Origin: Pantoea cypripedii | GTDB taxonomy: Bacteria; Pseudomonadota; Gammaproteobacteria; Enterobacterales; Enterobacteriaceae | NCBI RefSeq assembly: GCF_002095535.1 | Contig: NZ_MLJI01000001.1 | Location: 186,001 to 250,000, forward strand | Direction of reading: 5' to 3' | DNA length: 64,000 nucleotides | Shown: positions 25,111-36,800 of the stretch, in pieces | How positions within the stretch are numbered: position 1 is the stretch's first letter | Layout of the letters: the number at the start of each line of letters is the position of its first letter | The notes under the pieces: model-generated | What the model saw: only the letters and a program-made list of their open reading frames with translations | Databases searched by the model: none | What the model was told of the DNA's origin: nothing | Made by a program: the position numbers and the translations under genes

Positions 25111-26436
25111 TTAGAAGGTTAAACTCGCGGTGATTCCCCCAACAAAAGCATCTTTGACGCTGCTATCCGCGCCTGGTGCGGCAACGTATTGAAGATTAGG
25201 GCGCAGTGACAACCACTGACGGACGTTCCAGGCATAGTAGAGTTCATAATCGTATTCTGAACCTCTGATTACCGGCAGATAAGTGGCGTCATTGACGCTC
25301 TGTACACCATTTTCTTCATTTTCCCGCTCCAGCATGCGGCTATAGGCTGAATTCACATGTAGCCGGGCCATTCCTAAGCCAATTTCATCCTGTGGACGAG
25401 CAGCAAAAAGCCCTTTCCAGGTCAATGCAACGGTCTGAGTATCATCAAGCTTTGAGGTCCGTTTATCGTGCATCACCTGGCTAAGCGTTAACGATAAGCC
25501 ACGATGGTTGTCATGCTGCCAGGCGAATAACTGTTGCTGAACAATGGCATAAGCGCCATAACCGTGGGCAGTATCGCCATATTCACCGTGCTGCCAGCTA
25601 TGATAAACCCCGCCCTGGGCTGAAGAGTAATAAGCACCCAGACGATAATTGCCTGGTAATGCATCTGCACCCAGTTTGGGCTGCCAACCGATTTCTACCG
25701 GGATAAGATTGCCATCGGAGTGTTTGACCGAGAAATGGAAACCGCTACCACGATTATCGTTGTCATCATTTTGGTTATAAAATCCAACCTTAACATAGAT
25801 ATCCGGTGTGATATTGAGCTGTAAACGTCCCATCCATTGTGACACTGGCCAGTTCATCCAGCGATCGCTACGTGACTTACCGGGAATACCGGGACCAAGT
25901 GCAAGGTTCTGGAAATGGGTTTCGATGGTACCGAAGTCCTCACCCACCGTTGCCCGGCCAAGTTTGAGATTGAAACGATCGTCACTAAAGCCAGTACGCA
26001 ACCAGAACTGTGTCAGACGCCATGTTTGCCCGCGGCCATAGACTTCCTGCACTGAGGAGAGCATCGGTGCCTTAGGATTAGCGATCTGCTCAGAAAGGTT
26101 TTGTCCGTTGCGGTCGGTCACCGTCGCCTGGAAATCCGTATCCTGCCAGCCCAGCAATTTTTGCAGATCGAGATGAGTGCCAAACGCCCATTGGTCAGTG
26201 TAACGAGCGGTAGTTGCAGACTGATAACCTCCTGCCAGGTTTGCCGCACTCTCCATGACATAATTAACATTGAAATCAATGCCCTGTTGCTGAAGTGCGG
26301 TGCGCTGGCCATTCCAGTCACCCAACATCCACGGGGAGTCATTGGAAAAGGGGCTGGCGGCTGCGAACCCATTGGGTGCGGTAACAGCCAGCATAATGCC
26401 TGGCCAAATCAGGCTGGCGATTTTTACTTTATGCAT
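25111..26436 (-). CDS. OprB-type carbohydrate-selective porin
   Basis: 441 residues. A signal peptide (MHKVKIASLIWPGIMLAVTA...GFAAA) leads into an outer-membrane barrel ending in phenylalanine (GGITASLTF). The OprB-family start SPWMLGDWNGQRTALQQQGI and the LGRATVGEDFGTIE region are clear. Relatives in Pseudomonas take up glucose and other sugars; the substrate here is not predictable. The ATG at 26436 is chosen for the signal peptide and the upstream AAGG; 96 bases of open frame before it are very AT-rich. It stands alone between the rRNA operon and metA, where E. coli has no porin, which suggests lineage-specific gain. Confidence 0.85.
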   Translation of the reverse strand: MHKVKIASLIWPGIMLAVTAPNGFAAASPFSNDSPWMLGDWNGQRTALQQQGIDFNVNYVMESAANLAGGYQSATTARYTDQWAFGTHLDLQKLLGWQDTDFQATVTDRNGQNLSEQIANPKAPMLSSVQEVYGRGQTWRLTQFWLRTGFSDDRFNLKLGRATVGEDFGTIETHFQNLALGPGIPGKSRSDRWMNWPVSQWMGRLQLNITPDIYVKVGFYNQNDDNDNRGSGFHFSVKHSDGNLIPVEIGWQPKLGADALPGNYRLGAYYSSAQGGVYHSWQHGEYGDTAHGYGAYAIVQQQLFAWQHDNHRGLSLTLSQVMHDKRTSKLDDTQTVALTWKGLFAARPQDEIGLGMARLHVNSAYSRMLERENEENGVQSVNDATYLPVIRGSEYDYELYYAWNVRQWLSLRPNLQYVAAPGADSSVKDAFVGGITASLTF

Positions 26437-26872
26437 AATAAACAACCTTACAGATATAATTTCCGAGCCAATAAAATGAAGCGTTAATATTGATATCTTT
26501 TTTAATAACAGGAATGACTTATACATCATCATGGATTTTATTTTATAAATATATAAATGTGATTTTTGATTGAAAACAATATTATTTACAACTGTATGAA
26601 TTTATTGGTTTTAAAATTAAAAACAAACGAAATGTAATTTATTTATCTATTTTAATTGATGGTATTTAATCAACCAAAACGGTATGGGTAATAAACCAAA
26701 TAAATATAGATCTATATCCTGACTGATTAAAATAAGCCGGGCGATACCTTAATTTAAGGCATCTGAAGTTTATTGCCGCTTATGCCTGCTTATGATGCAT
26801 TAAGCTGAAACATTTTCATAAACCGCATGAAGACTCGACATTCTGACTGCACCAGGCTAATGTCAGGCATCT
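26437..26872. other. AT-rich spacer between porin gene and metA
   Basis: About 440 bases without a gene, markedly AT-rich between 26520 and 26740, unlike the flanks. Such sequence is typical of H-NS-bound promoters. A half CRP-like AAATGTGAT (26555-26563) lies about 120 bases upstream of the porin start, but its partner half is poor. No full promoter was resolved for the porin. Confidence 0.45.
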
Positions 26873-26896
26873 GGATGTCTAAACGTTTATACGGTT
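26873..26896 (+). promoter_or_regulatory. MetJ operator upstream of metA
   Basis: Three adjoining 8-mers, GGATGTCT, AAACGTTT and ATACGGTT, match the met-box consensus AGACGTCT at 6, 6 and 5 of 8 positions. The same GGATGTCTAAACGT is found ahead of E. coli metA. MetJ with S-adenosylmethionine is expected to repress metA here. Confidence 0.8.
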
Positions 26897-26914
26897 GTAA
26901 GAGGTGAGCAGGTT

Positions 26915-27844
26915 ATGCCAATCAGGATCCCCGACGAGTTACCGGCAGTGAATTTTTTGCGCAATGAGAATGTCTTTGTCATGACGTCATCGCGCGCCCG
27001 TGTCCAGGAGATCCGTCCGCTGAAAGTGCTGGTACTCAATCTGATGCCGAAAAAGATTGAAACCGAAAACCAGTTTCTGCGTCTGCTATCCAACTCGCCG
27101 TTGCAGATTGATATTCAGCTGTTGCGTATCGACAGCCGTGAGTCGCGTAATACGCCAACCGAACACCTGAATAACTTCTACTGTAATTTCGATGATATTC
27201 AGCATGATAACTTTGATGGCCTGATTGTCACCGGTGCGCCGCTCGGCCTGGTGGACTTCAACGATGTGGCTTACTGGCCGCAGATTCAGCGTGTACTGCA
27301 CTGGGCAAAAGAACACGTCACCTCGACGTTGTTTGTCTGTTGGGCGGTACAGGCGGCGTTAAATATTCTGTATGGCATTCCGAAGCAGACGCGCCAGCAC
27401 AAGCTGTCTGGTGTCTATGAACATCAGATTCTGCATCCCCATGCGTTACTGACGCGCGGTTTTGATGACAACTTCCTTGCCCCGCACTCACGCTATGCTG
27501 ATTTCCCCAGCCAGTTGATTCGTGATTACACCGATCTGGAGCTATTTGCCGAATCAGAAACCACCGGTGCCTACCTGATGGCGAGTAAGGATAAACGCCT
27601 GGCGTTTGTTACCGGCCATCCGGAATACGATGCACTGACGTTATCCGGTGAATACCATCGTGATTACGATGCCGGGTTGAATCCAGAGGTTCCGTGGAAC
27701 TATTTCCCACAGGACAATCCCGAGCTGCCGCCACGTGCAACCTGGCGTAGCCATGGCAACCTGCTGTTCTCCAACTGGCTGAACTACTACGTGTATCAGA
27801 TCACGCCGTTTGATCTGCGGCATATGAACCCGACTCTGGAATAA
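26915..27844 (+). CDS. metA: Homoserine O-succinyltransferase
   Basis: 309 residues, the E. coli length. It succinylates homoserine, the first committed step of methionine synthesis. The catalytic Cys142 is in [11 protein letters not shown], and the His/Glu pair is in [16 protein letters not shown] precedes the ATG. MetJ boxes lie upstream and a terminator downstream. metH, the final enzyme of the pathway, lies 6 kb away. Confidence 0.97.
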   Translation: MPIRIPDELPAVNFLRNENVFVMTSSRARVQEIRPLKVLVLNLMPKKIETENQFLRLLSNSPLQIDIQLLRIDSRESRNTPTEHLNNFYCNFDDIQHDNFDGLIVTGAPLGLVDFNDVAYWPQIQRVLHWAKEHVTSTLFVCWAVQAALNILYGIPKQTRQHKLSGVYEHQILHPHALLTRGFDDNFLAPHSRYADFPSQLIRDYTDLELFAESETTGAYLMASKDKRLAFVTGHPEYDALTLSGEYHRDYDAGLNPEVPWNYFPQDNPELPPRATWRSHGNLLFSNWLNYYVYQITPFDLRHMNPTLE

Positions 27845-27863
27845 CCGATACATCCCATTGACC

Positions 27864-27901
27864 ATGCCGTGGCCGCCTCGTGTAGCCACGGCATTTTTTT
27901 T
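27864..27901 (+). terminator. metA terminator
   Basis: Stem ATGCCGTGGC/GCCACGGCAT with an 11-base loop, followed by seven Ts. Confidence 0.93.
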
Positions 27902-27986
27902 GCCTGAATCACAGGGTGGAAGTTATTGCCTTTATTTCGAGTCTTTAAATTACATAATAATCAGCATGATAAATGTATTTATTAGT

Positions 27987-28010
27987 AAAATGGAAATAGT
28001 TTTTGAAAAT
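27987..28010 (+). promoter_or_regulatory. Candidate IclR operator of aceBAK
   Basis: AAAATGGAAATAGTTTTTGA closely matches the E. coli aceB IclR site (AAAATGGAAATTGTTTTTGA in my recollection) and lies about 100 bases before aceB. IclR would repress the glyoxylate shunt, with release by glyoxylate. Confidence 0.6.
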
Positions 28011-28107
28011 AAAATAAAAATCATTATGCTCTGATCTTGCAGGTTAAAAAACACCCTACAGCCGGATCCCTCAACTCAGAACGGGATCAACACAGGAGGC
28101 AGCCCGC

Positions 28108-29706
28108 ATGACAGACTCGGTTATCAGCAGCACGTTAACCTTTAGCCAGCCCTTTACCCACGCGGAAAAGCAGCTGCTCACCCCGGAAGCCATCGACTTT
28201 CTGCACTCTCTGGTGGCGCGTTTTGCCCCGGAACGCGAGCGCTTGGTGAAAGCCCGTCAGCAACGCCAGCAGCGTTATGATCAGGGTGCATTGCCAGGCT
28301 TTGATTCGGAAACGGCTTCCATTCGTGAAAATGACTGGCAGGTACGTCCGATACCGCAATTGTTGCGCGATCGTCGCGTGGAGATCACCGGTCCGCCGGA
28401 TCGCAAAATGGTGATCAATGCCTTGAATGCCAACGTGAAAGTATTTATGGCGGATTTTGAGGACTCGCTGGCACCGACCTGGGAAAAACTGGTCGATGGT
28501 CAACTGGCATTACGTGATGCAGTGAAGGGGACGCTGAGTTTCACCAGTGAAACCGGCAAGATCTACCAGTTACGATCCGATCCCGCGCTGCTGATGTGCC
28601 GTGTCCGCGGTTTGCATCTGGATGAAAAGCATGTGGAGTGGCGCGATCGCGCTATCCCCGCAGGGTTGTTTGATTTTGCTCTGTACCTGTTTCACAACGT
28701 CGACGCGCTGCTGGAGAAGGGCCACGGGCCCTGGTTCTATCTACCGAAAACCGAGCATGCCAGCGAAGTGGCGTGGTGGCGTGAGATCTTCCGGTTCAGT
28801 GAAGATCGCTTTGATCTGCCACGCGGCACCATCAAAGCCACGGTGTTGATTGAAACGCTGCCAGCGGTATTCCAGATGGATGAGATCCTGTGGGAACTGC
28901 GTGATCACGTCGTTGGGCTGAACTGTGGCCGCTGGGATTACATCTTCAGCTATATCAAAACCCTTGGTCAGCATGGTGAGCGCATTCTGCCGGACCGCCA
29001 GCAAATCAGCATGGATCAGCCGTTCCTCGATGCGTATTCGCGGCTGCTGATCAGAACCTGCCACCGCCGTGGCGCACTGGCGATGGGGGGAATGTCGGCG
29101 CTGATCCCGAGCAAAGACCCGCAACGCAACGCCTGGGTCACGCAGAAGGTGCAGGAAGACAAAGCGCGCGAAGCAGCGAACGGTCACGATGGCACCTGGG
29201 TGGCCCATCCGGGCCTGGCCGACATCGCGATGGCGGAATTTAATCGTCAGCTGGGTGATCAACCTAATCAAATGCATGTCAGCCGCGAGCAGGATAGCCC
29301 GGTCACCGCAGAACGGCTGCTGCTGCCTTGCCGTGGCAAGCGCACCGAAGCGGGGATGCGTGCCAATATTCGCGTGGCGCTGCAATATCTTGAAGCCTGG
29401 ATCAGCGGAAACGGCTGTGTGCCGATTGATGGCCTGATGGAAGATGCGGCCACTGCCGAAATTGCCCGCACCTCGATCTGGCAATGGATGCACCACAAGC
29501 AAATTCTCAGCGATGGCCAACTGGTAACGGCGGCGCTGTTTGAACAGCTGCTGGATGAAGAACTGACTGCGTTACAGCACAGCCTCGGCGATGAACGTTT
29601 CCATAACGGGCGTTTTGCCGATGCCGCTGCGCTGATGGCGCAAATCACCACCGATGATGAACTGGTTCCTTTCCTCACCCTGCCAGGCTACCGCCTGCTG
29701 GCCTGA
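28108..29706 (+). CDS. aceB: Malate synthase A
   Basis: 532 residues, against 533 in E. coli. It condenses glyoxylate and acetyl-CoA to malate, the second glyoxylate-shunt step. The conserved [20 protein letters not shown] and [11 protein letters not shown] segments are present. It is first gene of aceBAK; GGAGG lies upstream of the ATG, and aceA starts 17 bases after the stop. Confidence 0.97.
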   Translation: MTDSVISSTLTFSQPFTHAEKQLLTPEAIDFLHSLVARFAPERERLVKARQQRQQRYDQGALPGFDSETASIRENDWQVRPIPQLLRDRRVEITGPPDRKMVINALNANVKVFMADFEDSLAPTWEKLVDGQLALRDAVKGTLSFTSETGKIYQLRSDPALLMCRVRGLHLDEKHVEWRDRAIPAGLFDFALYLFHNVDALLEKGHGPWFYLPKTEHASEVAWWREIFRFSEDRFDLPRGTIKATVLIETLPAVFQMDEILWELRDHVVGLNCGRWDYIFSYIKTLGQHGERILPDRQQISMDQPFLDAYSRLLIRTCHRRGALAMGGMSALIPSKDPQRNAWVTQKVQEDKAREAANGHDGTWVAHPGLADIAMAEFNRQLGDQPNQMHVSREQDSPVTAERLLLPCRGKRTEAGMRANIRVALQYLEAWISGNGCVPIDGLMEDAATAEIARTSIWQWMHHKQILSDGQLVTAALFEQLLDEELTALQHSLGDERFHNGRFADAAALMAQITTDDELVPFLTLPGYRLLA

Positions 29707-29723
29707 CCCCAGGAGATATTGCT

Positions 29724-31028
29724 ATGACGACTCGTACGCAACAAATCAAACAGCTGGAAACCACCTGGCAGGATGCACGCTGGCAGGGAATTACCCGACC
29801 TTACAGCGCCCAGGATGTGGTGAATTTACGCGGTTCCGTCAACCCGGCCTGTACCCTGGCGGAGCGGGGGGCGCAAAAGCTGTGGTCGCTGCTGAATGGG
29901 GAATCGCAGAAAGGTTATATCAACAGCCTGGGGGCATTGACGGGCGGGCAGGCGGTGCAACAGGCGAAAGCGGGTATTGAGGCCATCTATCTCTCCGGCT
30001 GGCAGGTGGCGGCGGATGCCAACCTTGCCGGACAAATGTACCCGGATCAGTCGCTTTATCCGGTGAACTCGGTCCCGGCGGTGGTGGAGCGCATTAACCA
30101 GAGTTTCCAGCGTGCCGATCAGATTCAGTGGGCCAGCGGCATGTCACCGGAAGTCGAAGGCTTTATTGATTACTACCTGCCGATTGTGGCGGATGCGGAA
30201 GCCGGGTTTGGCGGGGTACTCAACGCTTTTGAGTTGATGAAATCAATGATTCAGGCGGGTGCGGCGGCGGTGCATTTTGAAGACCAGCTGGCAGCGGTGA
30301 AGAAATGCGGCCATATGGGCGGTAAAGTGCTGGTGCCAACCCAGGAGGCGATTCAGAAACTGGTGGCGGCACGTCTGGCAGCTGACGTAATGGACGTCCC
30401 GACGGTGCTGATTGCCCGTACCGACGCTGATGCGGCCGATCTCATCACCTCCGACTGCGATGAATACGATCGGGCGTTTATCACTGGCGAACGCACCTCG
30501 GAAGGTTTCTTCCGCACCCGTGCCGGGATTGAGCAGGCCATCAGCCGTGGTCTGGCGTATGCGCCCTATGCCGATGTGTTGTGGTGTGAAACCTCCACGC
30601 CGGATCTGGCACTGGCGCAGCGTTTTGCCGAGGCGATTCATGCGCAGTACCCAGGCAAGTTGCTGGCCTACAACTGCTCGCCGTCGTTCAACTGGAAGAA
30701 AAACCTCGACGATCGCACCATCGCCCGCTTCCAGCAGGCGCTGAGCGAGATGGGTTACCGCTTCCAGTTCATCACCCTGGCGGGTATCCATAGCATGTGG
30801 TTCAACATGTTCGACCTGGCGCATGCCTATGCGCAGGGCGAGGGCATGCGCCACTATGTGGAGAAGGTACAGCAGCCGGAATTTGCTGCGCGTGATAAGG
30901 GCTACACCTTCTCATCACATCAGCAGGAAGTGGGGACCGGCTATTTTGACCGCATCACTACGGTGATCCAGGGAGGTAAATCGTCGGTTACCGCGTTAAC
31001 CGGTTCTACCGAAGCCGCGCAGTTCTGA
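29724..31028 (+). CDS. aceA: Isocitrate lyase
   Basis: 434 residues, the E. coli length. It splits isocitrate to succinate and glyoxylate. The signature KKCGHMGGK carries the catalytic Cys195, with the same numbering as E. coli. AGGAG precedes the ATG. A hairpin after the stop probably lowers expression of aceK. Confidence 0.98.
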   Translation: MTTRTQQIKQLETTWQDARWQGITRPYSAQDVVNLRGSVNPACTLAERGAQKLWSLLNGESQKGYINSLGALTGGQAVQQAKAGIEAIYLSGWQVAADANLAGQMYPDQSLYPVNSVPAVVERINQSFQRADQIQWASGMSPEVEGFIDYYLPIVADAEAGFGGVLNAFELMKSMIQAGAAAVHFEDQLAAVKKCGHMGGKVLVPTQEAIQKLVAARLAADVMDVPTVLIARTDADAADLITSDCDEYDRAFITGERTSEGFFRTRAGIEQAISRGLAYAPYADVLWCETSTPDLALAQRFAEAIHAQYPGKLLAYNCSPSFNWKKNLDDRTIARFQQALSEMGYRFQFITLAGIHSMWFNMFDLAHAYAQGEGMRHYVEKVQQPEFAARDKGYTFSSHQQEVGTGYFDRITTVIQGGKSSVTALTGSTEAAQF

Positions 31029-31038
31029 GTGGTGATGC

Positions 31039-31060
31039 TGGCCCACGGAGGGGCCATTTT
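31039..31060 (+). terminator. Attenuating hairpin between aceA and aceK
   Basis: TGGCCC/GGGCCA with a six-base loop, then TTTT. Its place fits the strong drop in aceK expression relative to aceA known in E. coli. Confidence 0.6.
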
Positions 31061-31076
31061 GCCGGGAGATGTGCCG

Positions 31077-32810
31077 ATGCCGCCGAGAGAATCCCTCATT
31101 GCTCACACCATCCTGCAAGGTTTTGACGCGCAGTATGGTCGCTTTCTCGATATTACCGCCGGTGCTCAGCAGCGTTTTGAACAGGCTGACTGGCATGCCG
31201 TGCAGCAGGCGATGAAAGCACGTATCCATCTTTATGATCATCATGTTGGGCTGGTGGCAAATCAGCTGCGCATCCTCAATGGGGCGGCCGACTGGGATGA
31301 AGGTTTCTGGCTGCGGGTGAAAAGCCATTACGAAACCCTGCTGCCGGGTTACCCGCGTCATGAGATAGCCGAGAGCTTCTTTAATTCGGTGTATTGCCGG
31401 TTGCAGGGCCATAGCCACCTGACGCCGCAGCGATTATTTATCTTTCCTTCGCAGCCGTTTGCCCCGGCCCCGGCGTCACCCCGTCCGCTGTCGCGCCTGT
31501 ACCGGCCACAGCACAACTGGCAGGAGACGTTACGGCAGATCTTCAACGACATTCCGTTACGCTTGCCATGGCAGGATCAGGCGCGCGATATCAGCTGGAT
31601 CGTGCGTCATCTGCATGAGCAATTCAGCGCAGCTCAGCTGGCGACAGCAACGCTGGATGTCGCCAGCGAGCTGTTTTACCGCAATAAAACCGCGTGGATT
31701 GTGGCGCGCCTGCAACTGGACGATGACACGCTGCCGTGCCTGTTACCGATTCAGCGCGATGAAGCCGGGCGGCTGTGGATTGATACCTGCCTTACCGACA
31801 GCAACGATGCCAGTATCGTCTTCGGTTTTGCCCGCGCCTACTTTATGGTTTACGCCCCGGTGCCCGCCGCGCTGGTGGACTGGCTGCAACCGATTCTGCC
31901 GGGCAAAACCACCGCCGAACGCTATATGGCGATTGGTTGCCAGAAGCACGGTAAAACCGAGTGCTATCGCGAATATCTGCATTATCTGACGCACAGCCAG
32001 GAAGATTTCACCATTGCGCCCGGCGTGCGCGGCATGGTGATGCTGGTGTTCACGCTGCCGGGTTTTGACCGGGTGTTTAAGGTGATTAAGGACCGCTTTG
32101 CCCCGCAGAAAGAGGTGACGGATGCGCAGGTACGTGATTGTTATCGGCTGGTCAAAGAGCATGACCGCGTAGGCCGCATGGCTGACACCCAGGAATTTGA
32201 ACACTTTGCGTTGCCGCGCGAGCGTATTCCGGCGGCGTTGATGGCGGAGTTTGAACGCGATATCCCGGAGAAAATCTGTATCGAAGATAACGTGGTGATC
32301 ATTCGTCATCTGTGGCTGGAGAGACGAATGCAGCCGCTGAATCTGTGGCTGATGCAGGCCAACCCGGCACAGCGTCAGCACGCGATTGAAGAGTATGGCG
32401 ATGCCATCCGGCAACTGGCGGCAGCCAATATTTTCCCCGGCGACATGCTGTTTAAAAATTTCGGCATGACGCGCCACGGGCGGGTGGTGTTTTACGATTA
32501 CGATGAAATCCGCCCGATGACTGAGCTTCAGTTCCGCGATGTGCCGCCAGCCCGTTACGAAGAGGATGAGTTGCAGGCCGAGCCGTGGTACAGCGTCGGA
32601 CCGGACGATGTGTTCCCGGAAACCTTCCGCTACGCGCTGTGCAGTGAACCGGCAACCGGTAAGTTACTGCTGGCGCTGCACCCGGAATTGTTTGATCCCG
32701 GCTGGTGGCGCGCGCAGCAGGCGCGGATTCGTCAGGGGCATATTGAAGAGGTGATGGCGTGGCGAACGGCACAGCGCTTCAGCGTGCGCTATGCCACGAT
32801 CGCGGCTTAA
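31077..32810 (+). CDS. aceK: Isocitrate dehydrogenase kinase/phosphatase
   Basis: 577 residues, against 578 in E. coli. It phosphorylates and dephosphorylates isocitrate dehydrogenase, setting flux between the TCA cycle and the glyoxylate shunt. Conserved: [20 protein letters not shown] near the N-terminus and the kinase-core [20 protein letters not shown]. The ATG at 31077 has GGGAG upstream and fits homology; the frame is open 48 bases earlier, through the hairpin. Its TAA overlaps the iclR stop on the other strand by three bases. Confidence 0.96.
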   Translation: MPPRESLIAHTILQGFDAQYGRFLDITAGAQQRFEQADWHAVQQAMKARIHLYDHHVGLVANQLRILNGAADWDEGFWLRVKSHYETLLPGYPRHEIAESFFNSVYCRLQGHSHLTPQRLFIFPSQPFAPAPASPRPLSRLYRPQHNWQETLRQIFNDIPLRLPWQDQARDISWIVRHLHEQFSAAQLATATLDVASELFYRNKTAWIVARLQLDDDTLPCLLPIQRDEAGRLWIDTCLTDSNDASIVFGFARAYFMVYAPVPAALVDWLQPILPGKTTAERYMAIGCQKHGKTECYREYLHYLTHSQEDFTIAPGVRGMVMLVFTLPGFDRVFKVIKDRFAPQKEVTDAQVRDCYRLVKEHDRVGRMADTQEFEHFALPRERIPAALMAEFERDIPEKICIEDNVVIIRHLWLERRMQPLNLWLMQANPAQRQHAIEEYGDAIRQLAAANIFPGDMLFKNFGMTRHGRVVFYDYDEIRPMTELQFRDVPPARYEEDELQAEPWYSVGPDDVFPETFRYALCSEPATGKLLLALHPELFDPGWWRAQQARIRQGHIEEVMAWRTAQRFSVRYATIAA

Positions 32811-33637
32811 CGACCGGCGTACGCCAGCGTTACCTGTTTCGCCGCACGGATCACCAGTGCGCCGAGTTCGGTGATGCGGTCATCGGTCATACGCGCGATC
32901 GGCCCGGAAATCGAGATGGCGGCGAAAGGTTCACCGTGTTCATCGTAAATCGGTGCCGCGACGCAGCGCAGGCCCAGCGCGTGTTCTTCATCATCATGGG
33001 AAAAACCCACTTTGCGAATCAGCGCCAGATTCTCTTTCAGGCTGTGCGGTGACATCAGCGTTTTCGGCGTGTAGTAATGCAGGCCTTTCTGATGCAGCAG
33101 CGTGGTGACCTGGTCATCACTCAGATGGGCCAGGAAGGCTTTTCCCGCCCCGGAGGCGTGCATCGGCAGCTTGCCGCCAATCGGCGCGGACATACGCATC
33201 AGCTGGGTGCACTGCACCTGGTCGATAATCACCGCCTGGTAATCGCTGAGATCCAGCACCGCCAGATTCACCGTTTCTCCGGCGTCTTCCATCAACTTGC
33301 GCAGAATCGGATGCACAATGACCAGCAGATTGCGGCTTTGCAGGAAACTGCTGCCGACCACAAAGGCATGCGAGCCGATGGCCCAGAAACCTAAGTCGCC
33401 TACCTGATGAACAAAGCCCTGCTGCTGCATGGTGGTCAGCAGGCGATGGGTGGTGGAGTTGGGCAGTCCGGCCTGTTGAGCCAGCTCGGTCAGCGCGACG
33501 CTGCCGTTCGATTCTGCAATCAGTTCCAGCAGACGCAGACCACGCGTCAGGGACTGGACCTGGCCGCCAGCCGGGGCCGCAGTAGCCGCCGCAGTACGGG
33601 GTTTTTTGCCGCGTTTCGCGGGCGCAGGGGTAGCCAT
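32807..33637 (-). CDS. iclR: Acetate operon repressor IclR
   Basis: 276 residues. A basic N-terminal tail ([18 protein letters not shown]) precedes the winged helix ([20 protein letters not shown], then [19 protein letters not shown]) and the ligand-binding domain from about residue 100. It represses aceBAK. It converges on aceK, with the stop codons interlocked in TTAA. An IclR-like box 26 bases upstream of the start suggests autorepression. Confidence 0.95.
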   Translation of the reverse strand: MATPAPAKRGKKPRTAAATAAPAGGQVQSLTRGLRLLELIAESNGSVALTELAQQAGLPNSTTHRLLTTMQQQGFVHQVGDLGFWAIGSHAFVVGSSFLQSRNLLVIVHPILRKLMEDAGETVNLAVLDLSDYQAVIIDQVQCTQLMRMSAPIGGKLPMHASGAGKAFLAHLSDDQVTTLLHQKGLHYYTPKTLMSPHSLKENLALIRKVGFSHDDEEHALGLRCVAAPIYDEHGEPFAAISISGPIARMTDDRITELGALVIRAAKQVTLAYAGR

Positions 33638-33662
33638 GACTTCTCCATCGTCGCATCAGATA

Positions 33663-33677
33663 TGGAAACCATTTTCG
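33663..33677 (-). promoter_or_regulatory. Candidate IclR autoregulatory operator
   Basis: TGGAAACCATTTTCG matches the IclR palindrome TGGAAATnATTTCCA at 12 of 15 positions, counting the free base, and lies just upstream of iclR. Confidence 0.5.
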
Positions 33678-33835
33678 TTTTTCGCCCTGCGAATGCAAAT
33701 GCTGACTTACTGGTCGGATCTGTAAGGGGTTCACTCTGAAAATGTCTCATCCGTCATAACTTTTACCCACCTTAAAGTTGTGCCAGTATGTCTGGCTGGC
33801 ATTTCAGCCAACGTAATGACGTGGACGGGGCAACA

Positions 33836-36800
33836 GTGAGTAACAGAATAGAAGCGCTGCATCAGCAGCTCGCGCGACGCATCATGATTCTGGACGGTGG
33901 CATGGGCACCATGATCCAGAGCTATAAACTGGATGAGCAGGATTTTCGCGGTAGCCGCTTTGCTGACTGGCCGTGCGATCTCAAAGGCAATAACGATTTG
34001 CTGGTGCTGTCCAAACCCGAGGTAATTCGCGAGATCCATAACGCTTACCTCGCGGCAGGTGCCGATATTCTGGAAACCAACACGTTCAACTCCACCACCA
34101 TTGCGATGGCGGATTACGAAATGGAAGCGCTGTCGGCGGAGATTAACCTTGAAGCCGCCCGGCTGGCACGCGCCTGTGCCGATGAGTGGAGCGCTAAAAC
34201 CCCTGAGCGCCCGCGTTATGTGGCCGGGGTGCTTGGCCCGACCAACCGTACCTGCTCCATCTCACCGGATGTGAACGATCCGGCATTTCGTAACGTGACC
34301 TTTAATCAGCTGGTGGAGGCTTATCGCGAGTCCACCCATGCGCTGATCGCCGGGGGTTCTGACCTCATCATGATCGAAACGGTGTTCGATACCCTGAACG
34401 CCAAAGCGGCTATCTATGCGGTCCAGACCGAGATGGAGGCGATGGGCGTGAAGCTGCCGCTGATGATCTCCGGCACCATTACCGATGCCTCTGGCCGTAC
34501 CCTGTCCGGGCAAACCACCGAAGCCTTTTATAACTCGCTGCGCCACGCCGAGCCGTTATCTTTTGGTCTTAACTGCGCACTGGGACCGGATGAACTGCGT
34601 CAGTACGTGGCGGAGCTGTCGCGCATTGCCGAAGGTTATGTCACCGCGCACCCTAACGCCGGTCTGCCGAATGCTTTCGGCGAATACGATCTGGATGCCG
34701 CCACCATGGCGGAGCAAATTGGTGAATGGGCGCGTTCGGGTTTCCTCAACATCATTGGTGGCTGCTGCGGCACCACGCCGGAGCATATTGCGGCGATGGT
34801 GGCGGCAGTGGACGGCGTTGCGCCACGTAAGCTGCCGGAAATTGCGGTTGCCTGCCGTTTATCGGGGCTGGAGCCTCTGAATATCAGCGCGGATTCGCTG
34901 TTTGTGAACGTCGGAGAACGTACTAACGTTACCGGCTCGGCCAAATTTAAGCGTCTGATCAAAGAAGAAAAATACAACGAAGCGCTGGATGTGGCGCGCC
35001 AGCAGGTCGAAAGCGGTGCGCAAATCATCGATATCAACATGGATGAAGGCATGCTGGATGCGGAAGCGGCGATGGTTCGCTTCCTGAACCTGATTGCCGG
35101 TGAGCCGGATATCGCCCGCGTGCCGATTATGATCGACTCCTCCAAATGGGAGGTGATCGAGAAAGGGCTGCAATGCATCCAGGGCAAAGGCATCGTTAAC
35201 TCGATCTCGATGAAAGAAGGCATCGAGATGTTTATCGATCACGCTCGCAAAGTGCGTCGCTACGGTGCCGCCATGGTGGTGATGGCGTTTGACGAAGTGG
35301 GCCAGGCGGATACCCGCGCGCGCAAAATCGAGATTTGCCGCCGTGCTTACCAGATCCTCACCGAAGAGGTGGGTTTCCCGCCGGAAGATATCATTTTCGA
35401 CCCGAACATCTTTGCGGTCGCCACCGGTATCGAAGAACACAACAACTACGCCATGGACTTCATCGGTGCCTGTGAAGACATCAAACGCGAACTGCCGCAT
35501 GCGATGATCTCCGGCGGCGTCTCAAACGTGTCGTTCTCGTTCCGTGGTAATGACCCGGTGCGTGAGGCGATTCACGCGGTGTTCCTCTACTACGCGATTC
35601 GCAACGGTATGGACATGGGGATCGTGAACGCTGGTCAGCTGGCGATTTATGACGATTTGCCTGCCGAGTTGCGCGATGCGGTGGAAGACGTGATCCTCAA
35701 TCGCCGTGACGATGGCACCGAACGGTTGCTGGAGCTGGCGGAGAAATATCGTGGAGCCAAAGGTGACGGCGAGCAGGAAAAGCAGCTGGCGGAATGGCGC
35801 AGCTGGGATGTGGTCAAGCGTCTCGAATATTCGCTGGTCAAAGGCATCACCGAATTTATTGAGCAGGACACCGAAGAGGCGCGCCAGGCCTCCGCTCGCC
35901 CGATTGAGGTGATTGAAGGGCCGCTGATGTCCGGCATGAACGTGGTTGGCGATCTGTTTGGCGAAGGGAAGATGTTCCTGCCGCAGGTGGTGAAATCCGC
36001 GCGCGTGATGAAACAGGCGGTGGCTTACCTTGAACCCTTTATCCAGGCCAGCAAAGAGGCGGGCCGCAGCAACGGTAAAATCGTGCTGGCGACGGTGAAG
36101 GGCGATGTGCACGACATCGGTAAAAATATCGTCGGCGTGGTGCTGCAATGTAACAACTACGAAATTATCGATCTTGGCGTGATGGTGCCGAGTGACAAAA
36201 TCCTGAAAACCGCCATCGAGCAGAAGGCCGATATTATTGGCCTGTCCGGGCTGATTACCCCGTCGCTGGATGAAATGGTTAACGTGGCGAAAGAAATGGA
36301 GCGTCAGGGCTTCACCATCCCGCTGCTGATTGGCGGTGCCACCACCTCGAAAGCGCATACCGCGGTGAAAATCGAGCAGAACTACAGTGGTCCGACGGTT
36401 TACGTACAGAACGCTTCACGTACCGTGGGCGTGGTGTCATCGCTGCTGTCGCCTACCCTGAAAGAAGATTTTGTCGCGCGCACGCGCAAAGAGTACGACA
36501 CCGTGCGCATTCAGCACGCGCGTAAAAAGCCGCGCACGCCGCCGGTCAGCCTGCAAACCGCGCGTGACAACGATTTCTCCTTTGACTGGGAAAGCTACAC
36601 GCCGCCAGTGGCGCATCGGCTCGGCGTCAGCCCGGTGGAAGCCAGCATCGAAACGCTGCGTAACTATATCGACTGGACGCCGTTCTTTATGACCTGGTCG
36701 CTGGCCGGGAAATATCCCCGCATTCTGGAAGATGAGGTGGTGGGGGAAGAGGCGCAGCGCCTGTTCCACGATGCGAACGCGATGCTCGATATGCTGAGCC

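Noticed and set aside
26555..26576. CRP-like site upstream of the porin gene
   Set aside because: The left half AAATGTGAT is good but the right half does not match TCACA.
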